Below are positions 6,000-13,931 of a DNA stretch of 22,863 nucleotides, one piece after another. Position numbers and translations under genes: made by a program. The DNA lies in contig DAYL01000035.1 of the NCBI GenBank assembly GCA_002508705.1, forward strand, positions 1-22,863. The letters are read 5' to 3'. How positions within the stretch are numbered: the stretch's first letter is position 1; the number at the start of each line of letters is the position of its first letter. The DNA comes from Methanoculleus sp. UBA374 (GTDB lineage Archaea; Halobacteriota; Methanomicrobia; Methanomicrobiales; Methanoculleaceae). The notes beneath the pieces are model-generated. The model did no database searches. It was not told the origin of the DNA and saw only the letters and a list, made by a program, of their open reading frames with translations.

Positions 6000-6982
6000 G
6001 TGTACACAGGGATAACAGTTGTGAACAAGATTACACCCTGACCAGAAGAGGTTGTGATACCATCCCGTCTACCAGTCTCGATCAAACGCTCATCGAACGG
6101 ATCGCCGAGTTGAAGGAGGAGCAGAACGCCGTCATCCTCGCACACAACTACCAGGTCCCCGCGGTTCAGGAGGCCGCCGACCTCGTCGGGGACTCGCTCG
6201 AACTCGCACGGGCAGCGGCGACGATCGATACCGATGTCATCGTCTTCTGCGGCGTCGACTTCATGGCCGAGACGGCCGCAATCCTCTCGCCGGAGAAGAC
6301 CGTCCTTCTCCCCGCAATCGATGCCTGCTGCCCCATGGCCGAGATGGTCACCGCCGGCGAGGTGCGGGTGCTCCGCGAACGTTTCCCGGAGGCCGCCGTC
6401 GTCGCCTACGTCAACACCTCCGCTGCGGTCAAAGCAGAGAGCGACATCTGCTGCACCTCCGCAAACGCCGTTGCCGTCGTCGAGTCGCTCGCAGCGGAAC
6501 AGGTGATCTTCCTCCCGGACAGAAACCTCGGCCGCTACGTCGCCCGGTTCACGAAGAAGAAGATCCTTCCCTGGGAGGGCTACTGCATCGTCCACGACCG
6601 GATGACGGCCGACGAAGTGACGGCCGCACGCCGTGCCCATCCCGGTGCCGAGGTGCTCGTCCATCCAGAGTGCCCGCCTGGGGTGATCGACCTTGCCGAC
6701 CACGTCTTCTCGACCTCAGGGATGGTTCGGCACGCCTGTGCGAGCCCCGGGCGCGAGTTCGTCATCGGCACTGAGGTCGGACTCCTCCACCAGCTCGAGA
6801 AACGGTGCCCGGGAAAAATGTTCTACCCCCTCTCGAGCCGGGCAGTCTGCGTCAACATGAAGAAGACCGGTCTACCGGAGGTGCTGGCGGCCCTGGAACA
6901 CCTCGAACCGCGGGTGCTGGTCCCGGAGGATATCGCCGCCCGGGCGCGGGTGGCAATCGAGCGGATGCTGAACCTTCCCTGA
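5993..6982 (+). CDS. nadA: Quinolinate synthase NadA
   Basis: Condenses iminoaspartate with dihydroxyacetone phosphate to quinolinate, for de novo NAD. Clear signatures are AVILAHNYQ, VGDSLELAR, FCGVDFMAE, CCPMAEM, ICCTSANAV, LPDRNLG, HPECPP and GTEVGLLHQL. The Cys in FCGVDFMAE, the Cys in CTSANAV and a C-terminal Cys are the expected [4Fe-4S] ligands. The start is unresolved. The coordinates give the whole open frame from a TTG inside operator 5, which has no ribosome site. Homologous sequence begins near LIERIAELKEEQN, and the only good ribosome site (GAGGT, 6048-6052) precedes an ATC at 6062, with no in-frame ATG/GTG there. Initiation near 6062 is most likely. Neither nadB/X nor nadC is nearby. 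Confidence 0.93.
   Translation: MLSVHRDNSCEQDYTLTRRGCDTIPSTSLDQTLIERIAELKEEQNAVILAHNYQVPAVQEAADLVGDSLELARAAATIDTDVIVFCGVDFMAETAAILSPEKTVLLPAIDACCPMAEMVTAGEVRVLRERFPEAAVVAYVNTSAAVKAESDICCTSANAVAVVESLAAEQVIFLPDRNLGRYVARFTKKKILPWEGYCIVHDRMTADEVTAARRAHPGAEVLVHPECPPGVIDLADHVFSTSGMVRHACASPGREFVIGTEVGLLHQLEKRCPGKMFYPLSSRAVCVNMKKTGLPEVLAALEHLEPRVLVPEDIAARARVAIERMLNLP
6011..6026. promoter_or_regulatory. Degenerate palindromic operator, copy 6
   Basis: GATAACAGTTGTGAAC: the right half TTGTGAAC is perfect, while the left half matches the consensus at 5 of 8 positions. It is credible mainly because it is paired with copy 5 just upstream of nadA, as copies 7 and 8 are paired. Confidence 0.5.
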
Positions 6983-7010
6983 TATAATTTCGAACGGGTT
7001 TCAGAGTTCC

Positions 7011-7958
7011 CTAAGAGCGTCCCTTTTGCCTGACGAACCGGTCCCAGTCCCAGGGTTCGTCGAGTACCTGCACCTCGACGTCCCGGACGCCGTTTACGTC
7101 GAGCACCCGGCGCCGGACCTGCTCCGTAAGGTAGTCGACGAGCGGACAGGCGGTGGTGGTCAGGACCATCTCCACGAGCACCGATGAGTCCTGGACGGTG
7201 ATCCCCTTGACGAGGCCGAGGTCGACGACGTCGATCCCGACCTCCGGGTCGATCACCTCTTTGAGCGCCTTCCGGACATCCTCCTCAAGCGCGATCTCCT
7301 CCTGGCGTTTTCCGGCGCCGGCAAACACCCCGGACCGTTCCATGGCCCGGAGCCGCTCCTCGATCCGGTTCTGCCGGTCGAGCAGGCGGCTGACCACCCG
7401 GAGCATCGGGTCGGGAAGGTCGCCGTGGTCGAGGTCGCGCTCCCCGGGGCACTTCGGGCCGGCGATCCTGCCCGGAACGCCCACGACCGTCGCGCCGGCG
7501 GGGATGGAGCGGATGACGACCGAACCTGCTCCGATCTTCGCCCCGCGCCCGACGGTGACGGGACCGAGGACGCTCGCTCCCGTCCCGATGACGACGTTGT
7601 CCTCGATGGTCGGATGCCGTTTCACCCGTTCGAGCGCGGTGCCGCCAAGCACCACGCCCATGTAGATCAGGACGTCGTCGCCGACCTCCGCCGTCTCCCC
7701 GATCACGACGCCCGAACCGTGGTCTATGAAGACCCGGCGGCCGATCTTCGCGCCGGGGTGGATCTCGATCCCGGTCAGCGCCCGGGCGAGATGTGAGATG
7801 AGCCGGGCCAGAAAGTAGAGCCGGTGGCAGTAGAAGACATGCGCGATCCGGTGCGCCCAGACCGCGTGGAGGCCCGGGTAACAGAAGATCACCTCAAGCG
7901 TCGACCGGGCCGCCGGATCTTTTTCAAAGACCGTCCGGATGTCTTCCCTGATGCTCAC
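7011..7958 (-). CDS. cysE: Serine O-acetyltransferase (CysE) fused to a DUF59/MIP18 domain
   Basis: A 315-aa two-domain protein. The first roughly 180 residues are a CysE/EpsC left-handed beta-helix enzyme: [47 protein letters not shown] and the GVPGRI end. It makes O-acetylserine for CysK. After a linker (about 180-220) comes a DUF59/MIP18-like domain ([28 protein letters not shown]), a family linked to Fe-S cluster assembly (SufT, MIP18); the Cys of TACPL is kept. The GTG start at 7958 follows GGTGAG. It lies 18 bp after cysK and is the last gene of the presumed tRNA-Cys/pscS operon. The fusion suggests coupling of cysteine synthesis to Fe-S biogenesis. Confidence 0.92.
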   Translation of the reverse strand: MSIREDIRTVFEKDPAARSTLEVIFCYPGLHAVWAHRIAHVFYCHRLYFLARLISHLARALTGIEIHPGAKIGRRVFIDHGSGVVIGETAEVGDDVLIYMGVVLGGTALERVKRHPTIEDNVVIGTGASVLGPVTVGRGAKIGAGSVVIRSIPAGATVVGVPGRIAGPKCPGERDLDHGDLPDPMLRVVSRLLDRQNRIEERLRAMERSGVFAGAGKRQEEIALEEDVRKALKEVIDPEVGIDVVDLGLVKGITVQDSSVLVEMVLTTTACPLVDYLTEQVRRRVLDVNGVRDVEVQVLDEPWDWDRFVRQKGRS

Positions 7959-7976
7959 CGCATCTCACCCATAACT

Positions 7977-8906
7977 TCACGCTTCAAAGAGATCGGTCGA
8001 CAAGTAACGCTCGCCGGTATCCGGGAGGATCACGACGATCACCTTCCCCTCGAACTCCTGCCGGGCGGCGACCGCGCAGGCGGCGTGGACTGCCGCTCCA
8101 GACGAGATGCCGGCAAGAATCCCCTCTTTCGCGGCAAGCAGGCGGGCCATGGCAAAGGCATCCGCGGAGGCGACCTGAAGTATCTCGTCGACGAGGTCGG
8201 TCCTGAGGACGCTCGGCACAAACCCCGCCCCGATTCCCTGGATGCGGTGCGGGCCGACCGGCCCGCCCGAGAGGACGGGAGATTCGGCAGGCTCGACGGC
8301 GATTGCCTTAAAGGAGGGTTTTCGCGCCTTGATGACCTCGGCGATCCCGGTGATCGTCCCGCCCGTTCCGACGCCGGCGACGACGGCGTCGACGGTCCCG
8401 TCGGTATCCCGCCAGATCTCCTCGGCCGTCGTCCGGCGGTGGATGGCAGGGTTTACCGGGTTATCGAACTGCCGGGGCACGAAGTAGGTGTTCGGCTTTT
8501 CGGCGGCGATCCGGGCCGCACGGTTGACCGCACCTCCCATCCCCTCGGCCCCGGGCGTGAGGACGACCTCAGCGCCAAACGCTGCGAGGAGTTTACGCCG
8601 CTCTATGCTCATTGTCTCGGGCATCACCAGTATAAGCGGGTATCCGCGGGCCGCGCAGACGAATGCGAGTGCAATCCCCGTGTTTCCGCTCGTCGCCTCG
8701 ATGATCGTCGTGCCTTTCCGGATCTCCCCGGTCCGCTCGGCTTCATCAATCATCGCAATCCCGATCCGGTCTTTCACGCTCCCCATCGGGTTGAACGATT
8801 CCACCTTGGCGAGGACCGTCGCCCGGGAGCCTTCCGTCACGCGGTTCAACTGGACGAGCGGCGTGTTCCCGATCGTCCAGGTGATATCATGATATATCTT
8901 TCCCAT
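7977..8906 (-). CDS. cysK: O-acetylserine sulfhydrylase (cysteine synthase) CysK
   Basis: A 309-aa PLP enzyme that converts O-acetylserine and sulfide to cysteine. Motifs: IGNTPLV, PLP lysine in NPMGSVKDR (Lys45), the substrate loop ATSGNTG (71-77), the phosphate-binding GTGGT, and the C-terminal GERYLST. I start it at the ATG at 8906, which has GGAGG about ten bases upstream, not at the longer open frame to 8930. The 18-bp gap to cysE is operonic. Together with pscS it gives this organism both a tRNA-dependent and a tRNA-independent route to cysteine. Confidence 0.95.
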   Translation of the reverse strand: MGKIYHDITWTIGNTPLVQLNRVTEGSRATVLAKVESFNPMGSVKDRIGIAMIDEAERTGEIRKGTTIIEATSGNTGIALAFVCAARGYPLILVMPETMSIERRKLLAAFGAEVVLTPGAEGMGGAVNRAARIAAEKPNTYFVPRQFDNPVNPAIHRRTTAEEIWRDTDGTVDAVVAGVGTGGTITGIAEVIKARKPSFKAIAVEPAESPVLSGGPVGPHRIQGIGAGFVPSVLRTDLVDEILQVASADAFAMARLLAAKEGILAGISSGAAVHAACAVAARQEFEGKVIVVILPDTGERYLSTDLFEA

Positions 8907-8981
8907 AAATATCAGCCTCCTTTCAATCAATCATGGTATTTGAATCAGCCGTACCGACATCTCCCCGCCGTCCCTCGAAGG

Positions 8982-10460
8982 TTATGCGCATCGCCCTATC
9001 AGCGTACTGATGGCATCGCTCGATATGAGGCCGATCACCCGCCGGTCGGCGTCGACGACGGGAAGAGCGGATATCGAGCGCTCCTCCATCCTTCGAGCGG
9101 CCTCCGTGACCGACTCGTCCGGGGAGGCGGTGACAACCGAGCGGGACATGATCTCGTCGAGGCTTCCGTAACCGCAGGCGACCGCTTTCGCGATATCCCA
9201 GGAGGTGACGATTCCGACGAGATCACCCCGTTCGGCAAGCACGGGAAGGTGATTGACGGCATTCTCGATCATGATCCTGGCTGCATCGTTAATGGAGGCC
9301 CGTTCGACGATGGTCGGGGCACCGGTCTCCATAACGTCCCGGACGAGCAGGTGATCGAGGAACGCGCTGATAAGGTAGTTCAACTGCCCGTTCTCGAGGA
9401 GGAAGGCGTCGTGCCCGTAGTTCGATCGGATCTCACAGTACTGGACGTCGACCCCGTTTGCCGCCAGGGCATTGACGATCTCTTCGGACTGATACGGCGG
9501 GTAGAGCCAGTCGGATGAGACCGAGACGACCAGGAACGAGGCCTTCACTCCGGAAAAGCCGGCGGCGAGTGAGTCGTCCACAGCGAGGTCGAAGTAGTCG
9601 AGCGCCCGGGTGATGTAGAGGTAGGAGTTGGGGTCGAACCGCCGGGTGAAGGTGTCGCCCTGATGATGGAGGTAACTCTCGACCTGGAACTCGGTGGCAA
9701 ACCCGTAGCCGACGGATTCACGGTCCTGCAGGTTCCGCCCGAACTTCTCGCGCATCGCTCCGTCGGAGAGGTAGGTGATGTGCCCGATCATCCGGGCGAG
9801 TCGAAGTCCCTGCACCGGCGGAGAATCGGCCGGGTAGTCTCCACCCGCCCATGCGGGATCGGTCGTGATCGCCTGCCGCCCGACCTCGTTGAAGGCGATC
9901 TGCTGGGCGGTTGAGCGTGCGGTCGTGGCGATGGCGATCACCTTCCGAACCGCCTCCGGGTAGGCGACCGCCCACTGGAGCGCCTGCATCCCCCCCATCG
10001 AACCGCCGGCCACCGCAGCGAGGCAATTGATCCCGAGGTGCTCTATCAACCGCTTCTGCGCCCGGACCATGTCCCTTATCGTGATCACCGGAAACGTGAG
10101 AGCGTAGGGCCGTCCCGTTGCGGGATTAGCGGAAGCCGGCCCCGTTGACCCTTTGCACCCGCCGATGACGTTCGAGCAGATGACATAGTAGCGGTCGGTG
10201 TCGAAGGCCTTTCCGGGCCCGACGACGCCGTCCCACCATCCGGGCCGGGTCTCGCCTTCGTGGAAACCGGCAGCGTGCGCATCCCCGGTGAGAGCATGGC
10301 AGACCAGGATCGCGTTGCTCTTCTCCCGGTTCAACCGCCCGTAGGTCTCGTAGGCGATCGTCACCGGCGCGAGGACCGCGCCGCTCTCGAGGGTGAGGGG
10401 TGCGGGGAAGGTGGCGTATTCCGTCCTCACGGTGCCGACTGATCCGGGCATCTCACGCAT
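8982..10460 (-). CDS. metX: Homoserine O-acetyltransferase MetX with C-terminal CBS pair
   Basis: A 492-aa protein. Residues about 1-370 form an alpha/beta-hydrolase acetyltransferase: [12 protein letters not shown], nucleophile Ser154 in [11 protein letters not shown], Asp in SSDWLYPP, His in [10 protein letters not shown]. It makes O-acetylhomoserine for methionine synthesis by direct sulfhydrylation. The last 120 or so residues are two CBS motifs, a nucleotide-sensing module (often AdoMet or adenylates) seen on MetX of several methanogens. The ATGs at 10460 and 10451 are both possible. It sits between pscS and cysK with gaps of about 75 bp each, so joint sulfur-amino-acid control is likely. 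Confidence 0.93.
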   Translation of the reverse strand: MREMPGSVGTVRTEYATFPAPLTLESGAVLAPVTIAYETYGRLNREKSNAILVCHALTGDAHAAGFHEGETRPGWWDGVVGPGKAFDTDRYYVICSNVIGGCKGSTGPASANPATGRPYALTFPVITIRDMVRAQKRLIEHLGINCLAAVAGGSMGGMQALQWAVAYPEAVRKVIAIATTARSTAQQIAFNEVGRQAITTDPAWAGGDYPADSPPVQGLRLARMIGHITYLSDGAMREKFGRNLQDRESVGYGFATEFQVESYLHHQGDTFTRRFDPNSYLYITRALDYFDLAVDDSLAAGFSGVKASFLVVSVSSDWLYPPYQSEEIVNALAANGVDVQYCEIRSNYGHDAFLLENGQLNYLISAFLDHLLVRDVMETGAPTIVERASINDAARIMIENAVNHLPVLAERGDLVGIVTSWDIAKAVACGYGSLDEIMSRSVVTASPDESVTEAARRMEERSISALPVVDADRRVIGLISSDAISTLIGRCA

Positions 10461-10535
10461 CCCCGAGCGCCTGATTGAGGGCTTCGATGATATCATCGCA
10501 GAGGGCAGACGCGCCCGTCCGGCAGTGGTTCGTGC

Positions 10536-11915
10536 TCATGCTGGTCCAGTCCCGGTTGCAAGGGGGAGATCGTACTTCGCGGCGATCTCCTGGAAAGCCT
10601 CCGTCAGGTAACGGATCTTCTTCCAGGAAAGGCCGAAGGTGTTCAACTTCCATGTCCGGGTGGCGCCGGCAAACTCGCCGACGATTCCCCGCCGGGAGAG
10701 TTCGTCGGAGAGGAAGAAGCCCCGCCGCTTGTGAGTCGACGCGACCCGGTCGAAACTCCCGGTAGTGTCCACTTTGGTGAGGGTGTGTTTCCGCGGGTAC
10801 TCCGAGAGGACTTTCGTGCCCTCTATGGCAAGGAGACCGTCGATGAAGTAGTTGGACTTCTTCACTTCCTCATCCCAGCGGAGGGTACGCTCCCGGACGG
10901 TCGGGAACGAGGCGATCATGGCGATGAGGTTCGCCCCCATGAGGGTGCACCCGAGCATTTCCACCTCCTTGATGCCGAATTTCCGGTGGGTGAGGTCCCC
11001 GGTCATTGCCGTGGTCCGGAAGACCCGCGGCGCCCACTCGGCGGTGGCGGCGATGACCCCGGACGGAGCGGGGGAGGCCATGCTCTTATGCCCGGACCCG
11101 ACGACGAAGTCAGCCCCGAGCGCTTTGCCGTCGACCGGCATGACGCCGACAGTGTAGGCGCCGTTGACGAGGAAGGGGATGTCGTACTGGTGAACGACCT
11201 TTCCAATACCGGCGACGTCGTGAACGTTTCCGAACAGGTAGTCGACATGGTCGATCATGGCGAGTGCCGGGGTCTTCCCGGTCTCCCGTAAAACGGCCTC
11301 GATCTTTTCGGCGACGGCGTCGGGGGTGACCAGGTTCTGCTTTGAGACCGGGACCTCCTTCACCGCACCCCCCGCCCCTTCGACAGCCAGGAACTCCGTG
11401 TAGTGGGCGAGGGCCGAGACGATGACCGGGTCGCCCTTGCCGACGAGCGTCGAGGTGACCGCCTGAAACCCCCTGCGGGCCCCGGAGACGACACGGGCAA
11501 CATCCATGTTCAGAAACCGGGCCAGGTCTTCGTGAAACGCTGCGATGGGGGGTTTGGTGATCTTGTCGAGACGGAAGGGCTTGCGGCAGGCGTCGCAGGT
11601 GGAGTAGCCGTCGCCGTAGGCGATGAGCGCCTTCCTCGCCTCGGGGGTCAGGCGGCCGGCGGCCTGGATCGGCTGGATATTGATGATTTCCTCCTCCCGA
11701 TTCCGGATACCGAGGCTGCCCGCAATCTTCGTGACCGACGGGGAGCCGGTCCCCGCCTCCAGGTCGTCGAGGATGGCGCGGACCCGGGCGACACCCGCCC
11801 GGATTGCCTGCTCTTCGCCGGGGTCCGGGCCGGTCGGGAGCGCCTCCCGGAGCACCTCCCGGATATCCTCAAGCGCAAAGAGTGCTTCGAACGTCTTCTG
11901 AACCTGTTCTTTCAT
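10536..11915 (-). CDS. pscS: O-phosphoseryl-tRNA(Cys):Cys-tRNA synthase (SepCysS)
   Basis: A 459-aa PLP enzyme that converts Sep-tRNA(Cys), made by SepRS, to Cys-tRNA(Cys); it is a methanogen hallmark. Visible: the Cys pair in YSTCDACRKPF (107, 110), Schiff-base Lys277 in GSGHKSMASPAPSG, and Cys323 in EMLGCTLMG. These three Cys correspond to those proposed to hold an Fe-S cluster or persulfide in SepCysS. About 65 N-terminal residues (EDIREVLREALPTG region) precede the catalytic core and could be the SepCysE-like/SepRS-binding part. The ATG at 11915 has GAGG seven bases upstream and begins only 17 bp after the end of tRNA-Cys 3, so the enzyme and its tRNA substrate are probably co-transcribed. 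Confidence 0.95.
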   Translation of the reverse strand: MKEQVQKTFEALFALEDIREVLREALPTGPDPGEEQAIRAGVARVRAILDDLEAGTGSPSVTKIAGSLGIRNREEEIINIQPIQAAGRLTPEARKALIAYGDGYSTCDACRKPFRLDKITKPPIAAFHEDLARFLNMDVARVVSGARRGFQAVTSTLVGKGDPVIVSALAHYTEFLAVEGAGGAVKEVPVSKQNLVTPDAVAEKIEAVLRETGKTPALAMIDHVDYLFGNVHDVAGIGKVVHQYDIPFLVNGAYTVGVMPVDGKALGADFVVGSGHKSMASPAPSGVIAATAEWAPRVFRTTAMTGDLTHRKFGIKEVEMLGCTLMGANLIAMIASFPTVRERTLRWDEEVKKSNYFIDGLLAIEGTKVLSEYPRKHTLTKVDTTGSFDRVASTHKRRGFFLSDELSRRGIVGEFAGATRTWKLNTFGLSWKKIRYLTEAFQEIAAKYDLPLATGTGPA

Positions 11916-11932
11916 CGTGAGACCTCACAAAA

Positions 11933-12004
11933 AGCCGAGACCCGGAGTCGAACCGGGATAGAGTTGATCTGCAGTCAACCGCGTAGCCGTTCCGCCACCT
12001 CGGC
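11933..12004 (-). tRNA. tRNA-Cys (GCA), third copy, directly upstream of pscS
   Basis: The 72-nt cloverleaf has acceptor GCCGAGG/TCTCGGC, anticodon GCA at 11970-11972, loop CTGCAGA, T-loop TTCGACT, U73 and no encoded CCA. The lower acceptor stem and T-loop differ from the other two copies, so this is a distinct isoacceptor sequence rather than a recent duplicate. The promoter region carries two operators, each immediately after a GGTATA-type TATA element. The pscS start codon lies 17 bp downstream in the same direction. Confidence 0.96.
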
Positions 12005-12015
12005 AGGGTTCAGGA

Positions 12016-12029
12016 TTAACAATTGTTAA
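12016..12029. promoter_or_regulatory. Palindromic operator, copy 7, in the tRNA-Cys/pscS promoter
   Basis: A perfect 14-bp palindrome, TTAACAATTGTTAA, the same variant as copy 5. It lies 11 bp upstream of the tRNA 5' end and directly after a GGTATAG element (12031-12036 on the minus strand). Confidence 0.78.
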
Positions 12030-12045
12030 CTATACCTATGATAGG

Positions 12046-12057
12046 TAACAATTGTGA
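12046..12057. promoter_or_regulatory. Palindromic operator, copy 8, in the tRNA-Cys/pscS promoter
   Basis: TAACAATTGTGA is a hybrid: one half matches the A/T variant and the other the C/G variant. It lies directly after GGTATAAG (12060-12067, minus strand). Its centre is 29 bp from that of copy 7, close to three helical turns, so two dimers could bind on about the same face of the DNA. Confidence 0.68.
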
Positions 12058-12163
12058 ATACTTATACCTTAGGGTCATTCCGCACACTAGTGAGGGAGAA
12101 CGAGCAGGAGAAGAAGAGAGCAAAAAAGCAGGTTTTTTATCCCGGTGGGACCTATCACCGCTC

Positions 12164-12454
12164 ATGAGTGAGACTAACGGTCATTTCGAGGGAGGACGCT
12201 GGGTCCTTACCCCTGCCCCCGAGCCGGAACCCGAACCGGCACCGGCCGCTCCCCACGTTAAAGAACATATGCACGAGGCATCTCAATCGGTCAGGAGGGC
12301 GGTCAACGATGTGATGAACGCGGGCCACCATCCCTTCGGAACACCTGAAGGCCACGAATATATCGAGCAGGCGGCGCGAAAGGCAGGGGAGGACCTGGAA
12401 CAGGCGGTTAGCGCCTGGGCGGAGTCTGCGCGGCAGGCCCTGCGGAGGCGGTGA
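12164..12454 (+). CDS. Small hypothetical protein with Pro-Glu linker (96 aa)
   Basis: Starts MSETNGHFEGGRWVL, followed by an alternating Pro/Glu/Ala segment (about residues 18-31), then a long charged helical region (VKEHMHEASQSVRRAV, later GEDLEQAVSAWAESARQ) ending LRRR. The ATG at 12164 is about 25 bp after a TATA-like TTTTTTATC (12133-12141), so the mRNA is probably leaderless; a longer frame from 12023 has no support. It is soluble, with no Cys and no family I can name. Its 3' end overlaps the convergent hydrolase gene by 47 bp. Operators 7 and 8 belong to the opposite-strand promoter rather than this one. Confidence 0.72.
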   Translation: MSETNGHFEGGRWVLTPAPEPEPEPAPAAPHVKEHMHEASQSVRRAVNDVMNAGHHPFGTPEGHEYIEQAARKAGEDLEQAVSAWAESARQALRRR

Positions 12455-13241
12455 GGTACTCCCTGACGCGGGCGACGACCTCGGGGTTCCTCGGCAACCG
12501 GGTGTGGCAGTAGTGCTCCGGGTTCCGGACGAGGTTCGCGGGGTCCTTCGGGAGCACGTCCACCGCCGCACCGGGGAGGCAGGAGTCGCTGTGGGGGACG
12601 ATGCCGTCGCCGGCATACGTCGCCCGCCACCCTCCGCCCGGGGCGAACTCCCAGGTTTTGCCGTCGAAGGCCGGAAAGAACGCCGGGGCCGCGGTGAGGT
12701 TCGCGCCGAGGATGACCCGGTAGGCGATATCGTTGCGGGTCCCGGCGGCCCGGAGCGCTGCAACGATCCGGCTCCCCGGCCGGAATTCCTGGACCATGGT
12801 GTCGTCGTCGGGGGCGTAATCCTCCGGCACGAAGACCCCGGCGAGGCGCCGGATTACCTCAGGACCCCGGTCGGGGTCGTTGAAGAGTTCGGCCATGGCC
12901 GAGCCGTTGTTCGGGGGGCCGATCCCGACCAGGAGCCGGACCTGCTCCTCCCGCCTGTTGCCGTCGAGGACTTCGAGGAGGTACCGGGCGATGCATGTCC
13001 CGAGCGAATGGCAGACGATGTCGATCGGGCCGTCGTATCCGGTCTCCTCCCGCTTCGTGCGGATGCAGTCCCGGAGGGCAAGGGCGATCGTCTTCGTCCC
13101 GGCATCCTGGACGGGCGTATAATCGAACTTCCAGACAGGGACCGCGGCCTCCGAGAGCGCGGGGGCGAGGCGGTTCCAGATGCCGGGATGGCTCCGCCAC
13201 CCGTGGACCAGGACGGCCGGGCATCTCAGGTTCGCTGGAAT
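12408..13241 (-). CDS. Alpha/beta hydrolase, lipase/esterase-like, start unclear
   Basis: The frame continues upstream of the first in-frame ATG (12896) and encodes an alpha/beta-hydrolase core: IPANLRCPAVLVHGWRSHPG, nucleophile serine in VCHSLGTCIARYLLE, then GIGPPNNGSAMAEL, an Asp in YAGDGIVPHSD, and a C-terminal His in HYCHTRLPRNPE. This resembles triacylglycerol-lipase/PGAP1-like hydrolases that act on acyl esters. The family needs the part before 12896, so the ATG there is not the true start. No ATG/GTG/TTG precedes it in frame after the upstream stop. An ATT at 13241 lies nine bases after GGAGG. A frameshift from the ATG reading MNRYQRDGG just upstream is the alternative. About 277 aa as given. 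Confidence 0.75.
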   Translation of the reverse strand: MPANLRCPAVLVHGWRSHPGIWNRLAPALSEAAVPVWKFDYTPVQDAGTKTIALALRDCIRTKREETGYDGPIDIVCHSLGTCIARYLLEVLDGNRREEQVRLLVGIGPPNNGSAMAELFNDPDRGPEVIRRLAGVFVPEDYAPDDDTMVQEFRPGSRIVAALRAAGTRNDIAYRVILGANLTAAPAFFPAFDGKTWEFAPGGGWRATYAGDGIVPHSDSCLPGAAVDVLPKDPANLVRNPEHYCHTRLPRNPEVVARVREYLTASAGPAAQTPPRR

Positions 13242-13467
13242 GGTATTACGCCTCCATCTCGCTGATAGCGGTTCATTCCTTCATGATCTGATGATTCTCT
13301 ACGAAGAAGATTTCGACGGAAGGACTATCCTGCCGTCATCCCTCGCGGGAGATCCACCCGGAGCACGGTCTCACAAAAGGGTAAATCAGTCTCTTTTCCA
13401 GGTACCCCCTTTTGAGGCGGAACGGCAAGCCCGATATCCTTTGCGTGGGCACTGCCCGGCGAGCCGG

Positions 13468-13809
13468 CTAACTCACCTCAATCCGATATTGATACTTCCT
13501 GCCGATGTCCCCGTCCAGCGTGATGCTAACTCTTTTTGTCTCCCCCGCGGGGATGAATACTTTTGTCGAGACCTGGTCGCGGGTGAACCCCTTCTCCTCA
13601 TCGATCAATGCTGCCGTTACGGTGACATCGCCGTCGCCCCCGTCGTTCTGTACCTCCGCGTTGACGTTGTACATGAGTCCCTTGGAGAGGCTGATGTCCG
13701 TGGTTGCCGAGTCCTGCACGACCCTGGGGTTGGGGCCGCCCAATCCCATGCAGCCGGTTGCCAGAACAAGAACTGCAACCAGACCCAGAATGAGGATTCG
13801 CTTGCTCAT
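13468..13809 (-). CDS. Small secreted lipoprotein (113 aa)
   Basis: Starts MSKRILILGLVAVLVLATGCMG: a basic N-region, a hydrophobic core and a lipobox-like ATGC, so it is probably lipid-anchored at the cell surface. The remaining roughly 90 residues look like an all-beta FxLYD/CARDB-like domain (VNAEVQNDGGDGDVTV, FIPAGETKRVSITL). The ATG at 13809 is chosen because a TATA-like TTTTTAAA (about 13838-13845) is about 30 bp upstream, giving a leaderless mRNA; the longer frame from 13836 would start too close to the TATA box. No specific function can be given. The 226-bp gap to the hydrolase shows nothing recognisable. Confidence 0.82.
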   Translation of the reverse strand: MSKRILILGLVAVLVLATGCMGLGGPNPRVVQDSATTDISLSKGLMYNVNAEVQNDGGDGDVTVTAALIDEEKGFTRDQVSTKVFIPAGETKRVSITLDGDIGRKYQYRIEVS

Positions 13810-13931
13810 GATGAGTATTATGAGCCGTATCGACATTTAAAAATAAGGTAACTGACAGATTGCGCTCATAGCGTTGAAGATGATGAATTGCCGGCCGGGA
13901 ATGCGGCCGTTGGTCACGGTCTTTTCGGGTC

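Noticed and set aside
7824..9518. A 564-codon plus-strand open frame opposite cysE, cysK and metX
   Set aside because: It is the antisense shadow of three clearly recognised genes; its translation has the Asp/Arg/Gly-rich look of such shadows.
12408..12896. Hydrolase gene starting at the first in-frame ATG (12896)
   Set aside because: The catalytic serine motif and the VLVHGW oxyanion region lie upstream in the same open frame, so that start would remove the active site.
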